64,000 bases of DNA from Caenorhabditis remanei. Taxonomy: Eukaryota > Nematoda > Chromadorea > Rhabditida > Rhabditidae. The DNA is taken from the NCBI RefSeq assembly GCF_010183535.1, contig NC_071332.1, positions 5,952,001 through 6,016,000 of the forward strand. The letters are read 5' to 3'. Of the stretch, positions 23,366-35,900 are shown one piece after another; the first letter of the stretch is position 1, and the number at the start of each line of letters is the position of its first letter. Below the pieces are notes generated by a model. The model saw only the letters and a program-made list of their open reading frames with translations. It had not been told where the DNA came from and did no database searches. The position numbers and the translations under genes are program-made.

Positions 23366-26300
23366 TTAGGCGAGGTAGACAAAAGTGTTTATATCATCTG
23401 GACGACGCTCCATGTATCTGAAAACATCAAAATGAAAATTGAAAATGTTATTATGAAACTAACTGATTCTCAATGAGCCAATCGATTTGTTCTTTGATAA
23501 TTTTCCGATTCGGAATGAACAACGGCTTCAAAATCTCTACCAACTCCATTGTTAACTGAGCGAGAGTCGTCGTTTTTCTTGTCTTCAAAATCTTCACAAT
23601 TCCCTCTTGTACACGATATTCTCTCAGTGCAACAATACTTTCGTGTTCTTTTTCAGCATTTGCTTCCAATGATAATTGAAGACGTCCGATCAGATTCACT
23701 TTTCCACGTTGTTGTGGCTTTCCATTTTTAATCAAATGAAAGTTGTGATTGATATAGAAATTGGTTGAATCAGTGAAGTCTCGGAACGTGATATTTTGAG
23801 ACGGCACATCGCAAAGGAGAATTTGAGAACGCATTTTTGGGTAGGCGACGAGAGACTAAAAGGAGAGAATATAGTTTTTCCAACTAAGATTCTGTTTAAA
23901 TACCAATAAAGTTCGCATAAGTTCTGCATCAGGCAACTCTGTTGCTAATCGAAGAGTTTCCAACGAGATTTTATCATTAGCTCTATCATTGAAACAGAAA
24001 AGAACTGCCATTTGGAATGTAGTGATTTCCAGATCGAAACGGCCACCACTTCCAGTTCCGAATACCATCTGAAAATATGAAAGTTGCAAACTAGTGTAAG
24101 ATAATAACAGATCCAACCGTTCCACTGCTCCAGTGATGCATCCAACAAAGCTTGCGGCCATTGTGTTGTTTTTTGTAGAAAGCTTCCATCTGATATTACA
24201 ATAATTCAGTGAAAATCAAACACTTTATTGAATACCTCGGGAACAAAATCTTCAAGTTCTCTCGGAAGTGAGAATCGAATCTTTTCGGAGCCACCGCGTC
24301 CCCAAGCTCCACCATTGAGTACTTTCAGATTTATTGAATCTGAAAATTATTATAAACATTACACCTAAAATATTAGGATAATACCAGCGACAGATTTGTT
24401 ATTATTGGTTCCCGTCAGCGCTTTCTTGAACGATGCATTCATATCCTGCGAAAAAATAAATAACTTTGACACGAATGACGGTGTTCTCACCTTATTCAGC
24501 TCAATATCCTGCAACATTCTCGACAATTTGTTCACCGCGTCTGACGGCATTCCGCATTCTCTCAGTTTTGTCACCATCATTTCTTCTTTCTCCTGATCGG
24601 CGCTCATTTCGAGAATCAAGCGACGAGAGAGATGAGCTCGGTGGAATCGCATGAAAACGTCCTTGTTCTCGACATATTTTAATACGAGAAGCTGAAAATT
24701 GATTGTTCATTTTTTGAAACGCAAGCTTCTTTCTGTCAAGTAGCCAAAGATTGTTGAGAACTTTTAAAAATTAGCATTGAAAAGTTGCTTTGCGCAAAGA
24801 GCCATTATCGTGTCGATTTACGAGTGTCCGTAAATCGACACCAAAAACGGCTCTTTGCATCAACGAGCGATACACAAACACGTACCACTTGATTAAGCTT
24901 CTCATCAATCTCCTCCGATGTCAACTTCTTGCTCAATTGCGTCTTTCTCAGAAGCAAATCACAATAATTTGCAAGCAACTCGGCGCATTTTGACTCAACG
25001 GCAAATGAACGACCTTTCTTATTCATCATTTCGGTTTTGAATATCGACGAATCATTGACAACCGCTCGGAAAGCTTTATCACGAGCAGTAAGAAGACGCG
25101 CGTCGTCGCAGAACCCTTCACGAACTAATGCGGAGAACTTGTCGAACATTATGAGAAGCTGTTGAACGTATTTTTCAGGGTCCTGGAATTTTTATTATAT
25201 CTATAGGCTGACAACAAAAAAACCGATACCGTTGCGAGACTATCTGCATTGTTCTTCATGTCATTCAGTCCTTCTGTTCGGATATGAGCATCGATACATT
25301 TGAGAACAGTGTCGATTCCGGTACGGGTGCGACGAATCAAGCGATAAAGACGCTGTAATCGTTCAACATCTCTTTCAGCGATGAGTCTTGAGCATTCGGC
25401 GAGAATGGTATCTTCAAAGTTTTCAACCAATGCGATTACCGCTGCTTCCATGTGACGAATCGATGATGGAGAGCTCATTTCGAGATATTTCTGTGCTCTC
25501 TGTTGTTCTTCATCCAACTTTTTGTCAGCGTATACCATATATTCGAGCACTCCGAGCTCGCTAAGCAGCTAAAATGAATAATTTAGTTTTGTTTTATATC
25601 TGAACAAAGAAAAATTACTTTTCCGCAGATTTTGCTGTAATATTCTGAGGTCTGCTCGATGAATTGTTTCTCAAATGTTTTTTGGTACACGAGGAGCTCC
25701 TCCCCGAATTGGTTGTTCAATCCAACTGAAAATTATCAAGTTTTTATATTTTATAATTTTAGTGCAAAAAATCGAACCGAAACTCTCGCGAATTCCGATG
25801 ACGTTATCGGCATTAACAATATTTCCATCCCGTTCCTCTTTGACAAGACGAAGTGCTTCAATCAGTAAACTGTCGGAGATTTTTGAGAATATGACTTCAT
25901 TCCATTTGTCAAGCATCACTACTCGAATTGGTTCAAAATGTTGTTCTGAACTTTTTACTCTGTTATCGTCGAGTTTCTGAAAATATTGAGAATTTAAGCA
26001 CATTCTTCAAGTGAATTTCACAAAAACCTTGAATGGAAGCGGCAAAATACTGGATTGCCGATAGAATCGATTCCATTCTTTGATGTATCCATTCAGAAGA
26101 CTCTCATCCGATTTCAATTTTCTAATTTTCTGGAATAAATCATTGAGCATAAAAATGAAGCATTTCAAAACTTACTTCACTTGCTTCCTGAACGTATCCG
26201 TTTATTTCACGTGTGAGAATATCCCGTAACCGTTGAGGTCCATCTTCGACCCAAGAAGTGATTTTGTACACGTAGAAGAAGAGATCTTGCCATTCCGCCG

Positions 26301-26425
26301 GTGTCACAGACTGAAAAATCTTTCGATTCATGTTTTTTAGCTGGAGAACTTTCGCGACAAACCTTTTGATGAAGAAGTGCGTTCACAATTGGTTCCGCTT
26401 TGACCCATTCATCGTCGAATAGCAT
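23366..26425 (-). CDS. cul-5: Cullin 5
   Basis: About eleven complement exons, from MLFDDEWVKAEPIV at 26425 to the stop at 23366, encode a cullin closely matching animal CUL5. N-terminal cullin repeats include SVTPAEWQDLFFYVY and VIGIRESF. The cullin homology domain has LTARDKAFRAVVND, LANYCDLLLRK, KLTSEEID and HRAHLSRRLI, then LELEDFVPE-type and ITTFQMAVLF segments. The C-terminal winged helix has the neddylation-site region (IVKILKTRKT) and the invariant ending DINTFVYLA. CUL-5 scaffolds Elongin/SOCS-box ubiquitin ligases with a RING partner. The start is the first ATG after an acceptor at about 26450, so a short upstream coding exon cannot be excluded. An inverted repeat lies in one intron. 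Orthology to C. elegans cul-5 (ZK856.1 from memory) is well supported. Confidence 0.95.
24790..24860. repeat. Palindromic hairpin element in a cul-5 intron
   Basis: The left arm contains GCAAAGAGCC and GTGTCGATTTACG; the right arm contains CGTAAATCGACAC and GGCTCTTTGC. The arms pair over about 30 bp around a 6-bp loop. The GTGTCGATTTACG core is a type commonly seen in Caenorhabditis genomes. It is probably a tiny fold-back repeat. Confidence 0.7.
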
Positions 26426-26796
26426 ATTCTGGCTGACTACTCTGGTTCTGAAACAAAACGAGTTGCGAAACGAAATGGAGCTCGAAAGAAGGTGATTTTC
26501 GACAAAAGTTTAATATAATTAGAGTGAAAATAAGAGGTATGCGACGAGTGAAAGTGAGGGAAACTAGATTTGATAGAAAGAAAAAAGAGAGAAAGATAGA
26601 GTGAGAGAGTGGCGATGACAAGAACCGGTTGGCGTCTGGGAGGCAGCAAACGCGCTCCGTCGGACTATGACGAGGGCGGTGGCCATATCACGGTGATTTT
26701 TTCTGTACATTAAATTTGGGTTTCTCTTCCATATTTCTGCTTCTCGCTAGGTCACGACCCCGTGAGGGAAGTGCGCTCCGCCAGACAACGCAGTGT
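26426..26796 (-). promoter_or_regulatory. cul-5 5' UTR and promoter region
   Basis: A TTTTGTTTCAG acceptor (complement, about 26450) precedes the start codon. Further upstream are pyrimidine-rich DNA and two copies of the GCGCTCC element (CGCGCTCCGTCGG at 26651, GTGCGCTCCGCCAG at 26771). Such GAGCGC motifs recur near worm promoters. Assigned by position only. Confidence 0.45.
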
Positions 26797-27140
26797 AATT
26801 TTCTCTGCCATAATTTTTAATCAGCTATATAAAAAAATAGAAATCGAAATTGAAAAAAAACGGCCTCATGAGATTAATTTTTTTCGATCTAGTTTTTGTA
26901 GAAAAAAATTCCTGCCGTTTTAAGGCCTCCTTCGTATAGAAAACGGGAGTTTGTTGAAGTGATTTTCGTCAGTGTTATTTTCTCTTCCACAAACTTTGAA
27001 GAGGTTTTTAAAAAAACTGAATCCATGAATTAAAAAAAACGCTTTCATGAAAATTTTTTTTTTCGATCTAGTTTTTGTAGAAAAAAATTGGGATAGTTTC
27101 CGATTCGTTTTCTTATAGAAAACGGGAGTTTGTTGAAATT
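26797..27140. repeat. Two tandem copies of a roughly 175-bp unit
   Basis: Both units begin near ATTTTCTCT, share TTTTTCGATCTAGTTTTTGT followed by AGAAAAAAATT, and end TATAGAAAACGGGAGTTTGT. They span about 26797-26960 and 26974-27140. They lie upstream of cul-5; no coding potential. Confidence 0.65.
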
Positions 27141-30100
27141 AAAAATTCCTGATGGCCTAGTTTTTAAAATGACGATGGCCTAGATTTGAGAAAGCTCACG
27201 AAGAAGCACATCTTCTAATTTAATTAGGGAAATATCACGAATCGAGATGGAGTTATGGGTCAAGACATGTATCACAAGAATGGAAATTTTGTACTGATTT
27301 CAAAATTTTATTCGAATTTTGCAGAACGATTCTGTGAAAAAAGTTATTCAGATTTTAGTGAGATTTCAGTACTAAAAATGGAAACTTTGAAGTCATGTAA
27401 GTCGTCCAGAGAGTGGATTCAGCGATATTGAAATGAACCATAGTATGTTTCAAACGACGGTGAGCATTTCCAGTCGTTTTATAGAGAATTAAGGAGATTT
27501 TCAATCGGCAAGAAACAAGATCTGGAAGAAGCAAATCGGGAAGTGACGAGTCGAGAATAACGTTTTTTTCTAAATTTCAGTGTCGGAAATGAAAAAAACT
27601 GTCATTTGAAAGTGTATTGTGTATTTATTGTCACTTTTAATCGTGTTTTTACCTGTCTTTGATGACAACTTTGAACTTCACACGAAATATCATCGTCGCG
27701 AAGCAAATTTTCATAAAATCAGTTCAATAACATGAAAACACACCATTTGTAAGCTAAATAACTAAACTACACAAAAAATTATCAACTTTTCGTTCCTTTC
27801 AAACACTGGAACTTGCGAAAAAGTGTTATTCGCGATTCGTCACTTCCCAATTTGCTTCTTCCCGATCCAACATTCTTTCCGATTTGTACGGTGTCTCTTG
27901 TGTGATTGTAAATGTTTCAAATAGGAGTTTACAACGTTTAATTTATCAGATTATCTCTTAGATGCCTTGAAAAAGTTAGAAACGAGGGAGATTGATCACT
28001 GGATTGCACTTTTTACGCTTCTCTTCGCCGGAAAACGGATGAAGACAGTTGAAACGTCAAATTTTAGATGTTTTTCACTTGAAACTTTCTGGTTTGATAA
28101 CATAAATACGTTTTTCGAGCAATTTTTGACTTATCTACCATGTTTTTGTTTCCAAACGAACACTTTTCATTAAACTTTCTCTGCACTTCACTGCAATTTA
28201 TTAACCTCATTTTTCTGTGCCGCGGGGTTACATCCTTAGCCCCGCCCATTTTTCTGCGCACCATGGGGCGAAAAATTGTCAACGGGAAATGTACATAAAA
28301 AATCACCGTGGCCATGTGCACACGAGTGAGCTGCTGATATCATGTATATGTACATGGATTACGATGAGATGAATGCAATGAAGTGAAAAGGAAGGAAGAG
28401 AGATTATATGTATTTCTTTTCAATCAACCCACACTTTATCTTCTTTTCAGAGATGGAATTTCAGATTGAGCATTTGCACGAAAAAGATCAAACGTTTCTA
28501 TTTATAAACTTTTGTTTTTATATAAGAAACATAAATCTTTTCGATTCATATCAACTTAGAAAGTGACGAGAGCTTCCTCTCCACTTGCAATATGTCATTT
28601 CACTACGATGACGTCACTTGGAGTATGCTGCTCGACGTCGCGTCCTTCAACAAGAAATATTTCAGTTCGAATTTCCTTCCGGAGCTCTTCGTTTTTCCTC
28701 TTTTCCCTGCTCTCATTCTGCTCTTTTCCGTGTTCAACGAGCTCTTTTTTTGTTTAGTCACGGCACAAATCTAATATGTGAAATTAGAAGAATTCAATTT
28801 CGAACTGCAACGCCCACTCTGCCAGTCCCCATGAAAAAATTATTCTTTGTATTCAGATTTTCAGAGAAATATCAAATCAGAATCGAGCAGATGACTCAGT
28901 TTTCTATATAATTATTTAGAACAGCTGAAAATCTGAAATTCAGAATGCTCGTTCTCAACGATTATACTACAATTTCCATATAACATTTCACCAAATTCCA
29001 TTTTTCAAATCCTCATTTTCTCACGAAATTGAAAAAACTAATATGAAAAAGAAATAATCTCTCTCTTTTTGTTTGTTTTGCGCTTTCTATACAGCTTCGT
29101 TCTCTGCAATAAAATTGGATATTATCTCCCATTAACTCACGTCATTTTAGTTACCCACTGGATCTGTTATTCTGAACTTTTTCTAGTTTTTCTAGTATCA
29201 AATTTGCACTTTTCGTCTAGTGGTTATTGAGAGTACATTGCAAATATTTTTTATCGGAAATTGGAGATTTCAGAAGGTGTTTTTAATGATCTGACTGGTT
29301 GTGGAAGTTGAGGAAAGGGTACTGTAGCTTCACTGTATTTTAGCCGGTTACCTTCGAAAGAACTTTTTTCGAAAGCTAAAAGAGTTATGGAAAAGTTATC
29401 AACTACAAAAATGATCAGCAGAACGTTTTCTATATTTGGTCAGTTGACAAACTGTTAGTAGCTTTGTTTTTTTCAGAGATTTGTGCATTCCCAGTTTTCA
29501 CTTTTCGTTTTTCTTGCTGTTTCAGTCAGTAGTCTTTAAATGCCTATATCTCTGTAACTATACAAGTTATAAAAAAGTTGTCCACTACAAAAACATTAGA
29601 CATGAATCTGCCTATAATTAATTTGTTACCAACTTCTTTCTTTTTTCCTCGTTTCTGAGATGATTCGGTAGTTGTCCAAATGTTATGAGCATTTTCGGTT
29701 GTCTGTCTTTGAGGACACTCATCTCCAAAACTAGAATAGCTATCAAAAAGTGGCCAACTACTAAAATACTCATAATAACATTTTTTACACCTTGTTAGTT
29801 TACACTTTTATTTTAACTTTTCTCATTTACGAGTTGCGCCTATTTTTGTTCGTATTCTTCATTTTTCCTGGTGGTGTTTCAGAAGTTTCTCTTCGAAGGA
29901 CTCTATCTCAAAAACCATGAGAGTTACCGAAAAGTTGTCAACTACAAAATTGAAACTCTAATTTTTTTCTATAACAATCTTATAAATTCAAACGTGTTTG
30001 AACGGTTCCTGATACCTTGACGGTCCCTACAATTTCTCTGATTTTCAACTCCGTATTCTGAGAACTCTTCCAGTCCTAACTCTTTCTATGCAATCCTCTT

Positions 30101-31680
30101 ATATTTTTGTATGTATATAACTATAACACCAATCCGGATGACATTAATCTAAGATTCCTCGATTCTAAGAACCCGAAACATTAATCTGTCGGTTTAATTT
30201 GTGCGAAAAAACACTTGAAGTTTTCAAAATTTTCATCGCTTTTTTCAGCTTCCTGGTTGATTTCGGGAATTCTGACACTTGTTATCGTCTCTGAAAAAAC
30301 ACAAAAACTCAAAGATTAGATGACTCAGGCTGTCATTTGTATTATATCTTGATGATTATTAAGTCTTCGTCAGAAAAAGTATCGTCTGGAGAAAATAAAC
30401 CATTCAGTTCACTTTTCCGTATTCTAGCCACTCATTATTTTTCTATTGAACTTTAGAAAATAAATGTTGTTTTCAGCTTTTTCAGAAAAAAGTTCAATAG
30501 TTCTAAGTGATTCACATATCCAAATCATGTGCATAGAATCTAATGAGTTGTCATTCAACCGGAACCCAGAAGATTCAATACATTCAAAAGAGGTCAAAGA
30601 GCTCTTCCATTAGGTTAAGCTGCTTTCATGCTTCCCATGTCGTATGCTGAGAGAGAATAAGCTCTAACTCTTTTCCAAGAAAAGGGCTCTTTGAACTCTT
30701 GTTTCCTCCCTTCCTGAGAGTTGTTTTCTATGACCGCTTTGTCCCCCTCTATCTCTCTTCTGAATCCCGAAAACTTGAAATTTAATTTCCTGCTTCTTCA
30801 ACTTTTTGATCATTGATTTTCTTTTTGGGTTGTTTTCAGATTTCTTCAGTTTTTTCCAGAAAAGTCTAGAAGTTATCATAGTGGCGAAAACAAGATTTGA
30901 CTACATTGTTTTTCCGGTTGAAATTGAGAAAAATGAGGGATGTAGAATTTGTATCGTAGCACCACATGGCGTCTGTGAGTGCGCTCTATTCAGACTACAG
31001 TAAGATGAGGAACCGGGGAAATTCGAATTTTCGAGTGATTTTAAGACACATATTTATTCGATAAGTCAATAAGGTTCCAGATTTAGTAAATGCTCTCAAA
31101 ATCTCCACATTTTTCATAATAACCTGCTAAAATTAGTACATATTCTGATTCTCCATTTATCATTTAGTATTTCAGCCAATTTTCAGAAAACTAGAACGAG
31201 TCATAACTTTTCCAGAAGAACGCATCTTCTCCGCGTTCATCATCTACAGTACCCTTCTGGCCTTTCCGAAATTTCTAAATTTCAGACAAATTCCCCCGAA
31301 ACTCCCCTTTAAAATATGTATTACGCTTCCCCCATCATTTTCATCTCATTTCGAGCATATCTGCCGAAAAACACGAAGGGCTCCTGATGATGATGATGAT
31401 GAATCTAGAGGGGCAAACACATATATCCAAGAGAGCACATCTTCTTCTTCTTCCCTCTTTTTCCATTTTTCTCTATGTGTCATTCATTTGATTATCTCTT
31501 CACTTGCTCTGACTGGAAACGAGGCAGAAAAACGGAGGGGACGACAAGAAGCATGTGAGTTGGGCAGAGACTCGATCTCCTCGGAATGTCCACTCTCTCG
31601 TCAACGTATTCAGGAGAAAAGAAAAAGACGACGTCATCTAGAAAGAGAGAAGACTCATGAGATCTCTTCTCTCTCTGTGT
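27141..31680. other. Long non-coding interval between cul-5 and egl-3
   Basis: About 4.5 kb with no gene I can support. It includes four family-1 repeat cores (29370-29950) and a palindromic cAMP-response-type site TGACGTCA at about 28609. A 61-residue frame at 28592-28774 starts in a plausible context but has no homology I recognise. Confidence 0.45.
29370..29950 (+). repeat. Dispersed hairpin repeat family 1, four core copies
   Basis: Cores at about 29371, 29555, 29730 and 29905 share the pattern CTCxAAAACTAxxAxAGxTA followed by xxxAAAAGTTxxCAACTACAAAA. Spacing is 170-185 bp. They lie in otherwise unremarkable AT-rich DNA. Confidence 0.6.
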
Positions 31681-31990
31681 GTGCGTGAGTGTGCTCGTCG
31701 AACCGGAGCCGCCGCGCTCAGATCCTTTCTCTCGTCGGATCGATAAGATGCTGCCTCTGGAGTCGACGGACGACGGCTCCATCGTATCGATCAGTGCGGG
31801 CACGCGTGTGCGCGTGAGCACAGCTTTCGCCCCCACCACCTCTTCATCGTCGTCTCCTTTTTTTCTGCTTCTTCTTCTTCTTTTTCTTCTTCTTTTCCCT
31901 TCGCTCTGTCCCGCTGTCCGCACCGCCCACTTTTTCAGCATCGCTCTGACGGCTCAACCAAGACACTGACAGCTTCTTTTCCGTTGCTGC
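31680..31990 (+). promoter_or_regulatory. GC-rich island, probable egl-3 promoter or first non-coding exon
   Basis: A stretch dense in CG dinucleotides (GGAGCCGCCGCGCTC, GTCGACGGACGACGG, CACGCGTGTGCGCGTG) in a background of AT-rich DNA. It is followed by a long TTC-rich pyrimidine tract. It lies about 1.1 kb upstream of the egl-3 start codon. An open frame on each strand is only a by-product of the composition. The promoter role is inferred from position. Confidence 0.4.
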
Positions 31991-32404
31991 CCGAGTTTTT
32001 GCTCGAGCTGAGCGCCAAAAAAAGAAAAAAGATTTTGGCATTTCCGTTTTTCAACCATGTCATTATGAATTAGATGAATGTGTTTTGTTTTGGAAATGAC
32101 AACTCACTCTTGTCCTTTTACTGCTCATTTTCATTCTGAACTCGCTTGACGATAACGACGTCACGTCTTTTGACGATAAATTAGAAGCAGTTCCGGGTAG
32201 AGACATTCTGACATACATACTCTTTTTCTCCCTGTGCTCTTTCTTTTCAGCGGAAATGAAAAAAGGGATTCATATTTTCCTTTTATCGAAATTGGATTAG
32301 AATGAATCATGGAATACAGTAAGCTTCGGTGTCTAGTGAAGAGCATTGAATTGACCTTCTGAATCTTTTTGAGATGAGTAGATCTAACATTGCAAGACTC
32401 AAAA

Positions 32405-32620
32405 AGCTTAAATTTTGCGGATTCCGAATCTTTTCTCAGATTCTGTTTAGGATTCAAATGAACCAAGATACAAAGTTTTTCTTTGTTATTTCTTGAAAAA
32501 TTGGAAATCCCACGGTTTTTGAGATTTTTGAAAAATAATATAATTAGAAAGCTGAAAATGTGCGAATTCTGATGATGTTTCCAAATTCCTTTTAATATCA
32601 AAATAAGCAGAGATACGGTG
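32405..32620 (+). repeat. Dispersed repeat family 2, copy upstream of egl-3
   Basis: Contains GCGGATTCCGAATCTTTTCT, CAGATTCTG and GAACCAAGATAC, then a diverged inverted arm near 32545-32610. It matches copies at 18.4 and 62.2 kb. Confidence 0.55.
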
Positions 32621-32926
32621 ACTCGCATATCGACCAATTTTTACTCAATTAAAATTCCGAAAACGTCTTTCTCGTTCCTTCCGCATTTCATACTCTTATA
32701 ATCAGCATATTCAAGGAGAATGACAAAACATTGATGCCTTCAGGTTTCTAGAACTGATAAATATCTGTCATAACTTACCCTTTCTAGACCCATTCAACGT
32801 GCGTCGTTCAGAACACATCGTTCAGACAAAAAAACAGCTTGACTCCAATGACTCATTATCGTGTTCTTGCTCTCTTCTCACTCTTTTTCCTCCACTTTCT
32901 CTATTCTCAACTAAATCATTCCAGGT

Positions 32927-35900
32927 ATGAAAAACACACATGTCGACCTAATATGTGTGTTCCTGTCGATTATAATCGGCATCGGTGAGGCGGTCGACGT
33001 CTACACCAACCATTTCCATGTTCATTTAAAAGAGGGAGGTGGACTGGAGGATGCGCATCGGATAGCCAAACGACACGGATTCATCAATCGAGGACAAGTT
33101 GCCGGAAGTGATAATGAGTTTCATTTCGTGCAGCCCGCTCTCGTTCATGCACGCACCAGAAGATCCACTGGTCATCATGCCAAGCTTCACAATGATGACG
33201 AGGTAAGAGGACACGGGTTACTGTAGGTGAAGGTGTTTCTATTTTTGATTTTGTATTAATATAATTTCATTTATGCTCCCATTGTATTACCTACTCCAAT
33301 GAGAAAGGGAGAGTGTAGAGACTTCTCTGCACTCTATCATCTGAATTACTTTACTATAAAATCCCATATCTCCAAAACTGTAATAGCTATCAAAAAGTCA
33401 ATAACTACAATAATAATTAAAGTGTTAGTTCCAACATTTTGGTAGTTGATCACTTTTTGATAACTGTGCTAGTTTTTCAGATAAAGCAGGCGAAAGTTTG
33501 GTGAGATGGTGCGGTAAAATCTTGAATGCACTTATTTCAAAGAGGCATGCCTCAAAAACTAAAAGAGATATCAAAAAGTTGTTAACTACAGAAATCATTT
33601 GAATAAAATTCTTTATATTTCAATAGTTGACAACTTTTTGACAACTACTCTGGTCTTTGAGTTATAATTCTTTAAAGTTGAGCCAAAAAATCTCGATCCT
33701 CCTTTCCTTTTTTCGATAAATTCCAGATAATTATCAGTCACTCTATTTTCCAGACTTTTTCATAATCTTTTTTGAATTCTAAGAATCACATTCAGAACAG
33801 TTTTAATCCTATTACCAGATCACAAACCACTAGATATCTGTCCGAATCCAATCGGAAAAATGTTCTAGTTGGTCATCTAAAGTAATGTTATATTCTCTCC
33901 CTTTATTGACGTCATCCATTTACTTTTCCACCTTTTTTCCATCATTGGATATTCAGGTGCTTCATGTCGAGCAGCTGAAAGGATACACCCGCACAAAACG
34001 AGGATACCGTCCATTGGAACAACGTCTTGAGTCTCAGATCGACTTCACATCAGTCATGTCGCCATCGGATCCACTCTACGGATATCAATGGTACCTGGTA
34101 AGTTGGAATATTCTAGAAGTCTCATAGCCTTCGTGACGCACTTCTGAATACATGCATTAGATAATTAGAAGAGGGAGAAGAAAACAAGGGAGAGTTACCT
34201 AAAAAGGGGGAATGCAATAACTCTTGAGTGGTATCTTGAAATGCACGAAAACTCATAAAACATGCAGAACAAGTCTCCCCTATTGACGTTTTTTCTCTCA
34301 TCGCTTCTCCCATAAATTAGGGTCCTTTTTCCCGTTTCCCTCCTTTTTTGGTTTTCCTGCCCTGAGGCCCTCATCAGGATTTCCTTTCGTCTCGCTTCGC
34401 TCTGTAAATAATTCATGAGATAACTCCTCGTCATGCAATGCAATAGAACAATTTTTCAGAAAAACACTGGACAAGCTGGAGGAAAAGCCCGTTTGGACTT
34501 GAATGTGGAAAGGGTAATTGCTAATTGGAGGGGACTGGAAAAGAGAGAAAACAAAAATAATTTAGGCCTGGGCAATGGGATTCACTGGAAAGAACATCAC
34601 AACAGCAATCATGGATGACGGAGTGGATTACATGCATCCGGATATTAAGAACAACTTTGTGAGTAGAGAGAGATATCGGATTACAGATGTGACATTAAGA
34701 CTTGTTTTTAGTAAAATAACTAGTTATAAGCTTCAGAAGCCATACGTTTTTTGGTTGACTGAATTTAAAAAATATCATTTTTTTTGAATGTCAAAACACA
34801 ACGATTTTGAACAATTTTGATCTACTAAGTGTTGTAGAAGAGAAAGAGAGTGTGCAGAGAAGTCAGAAACTCTAGCTTCTCTGCCGTCTCTCACACTTCT
34901 CGTCAATTATGTCGCTTGTTTTCGAAAGCGCATAGCTCAAAAGCAAAAAGATTTGCCAAAAAGTTGTCAACTGCAAAAATATTTTACACATTTGAATCTC
35001 TATCTTCTAGCGTTCACTACAACCACCTTGATCGTTTCCTTTGAAAACGTATATCTCAAAAGTTAAAAAGCTGTCCGAATGTTGTAAACTACAATATTAT
35101 AAAAATGTGAATCTTCATTTTCGCAATAAACAAGTTTTTGCTAGCATTGTTAGTTTTGGAGATACGACGGTTTCAAGCGAGCAGTTGTTTTTCTACTGAC
35201 TTTTCGGACAATTCCCTCATCTCAATCTTTCCAGAATGCCGAAGCATCGTACGACTTCTCTTCCAACGATCCATTCCCATATCCAAGATACACTGATGAC
35301 TGGTTCAATTCCCACGGAACTCGCTGTGCCGGAGAAATCGTTGCCGCTCGCGACAACGGAGTCTGCGGTGTCGGAGTCGCCTACGACGGAAAGGTCGCAG
35401 GAATCCGGATGCTTGACCAGCCGTACATGACCGATCTCATTGAAGCCAACTCGATGGGACACGAGCCAAACAAGATCCACATCTACTCGGCCTCCTGGGG
35501 TCCAACTGATGATGGAAAGACTGTTGATGGACCACGTAACGCCACAATGCGAGCAATCGTGAAAGGTGTCAACGAGGGACGTAACGGACTTGGATCCATC
35601 TTCGTTTGGGCAAGTGGAGACGGAGGAGAGGATGATGACTGTAATTGTGATGGATATGCTGCAAGTATGTGGACTATCTCCATCAACTCAGCCATCAACA
35701 GCGGAGAAAACGCTCACTACGACGAATCCTGCTCCTCGACTCTCGCTTCAACCTTCTCCAATGGAGGACGTAACCCAGAAACCGGAGTCGCCACCACTGA
35801 TTTGTATGGAAGATGCACCCGCTCTCACTCTGGAACATCCGCCGCTGCTCCTGAAGCCGCCGGAGTGTTTGCTCTTGCTCTCGAAGCAAATCCGTCGCTC

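Noticed and set aside
28592..28774. 60-residue open frame starting MSFHYDDVTWSMLL
   Set aside because: Ends in a hydrophobic low-complexity run; no recognisable splice continuation or homology, and no codon bias.
29370..29950. Possible CRISPR-like array from regularly spaced repeats
   Set aside because: Eukaryotic DNA; units are imperfect, about 175 bp apart and recur in introns, so they are dispersed repeats.
31492..31969. Open frames on both strands in the GC-rich region upstream of egl-3
   Set aside because: Composition-driven Arg/Lys- or Ser-rich translations of the CG island and TTC tract; no domain.
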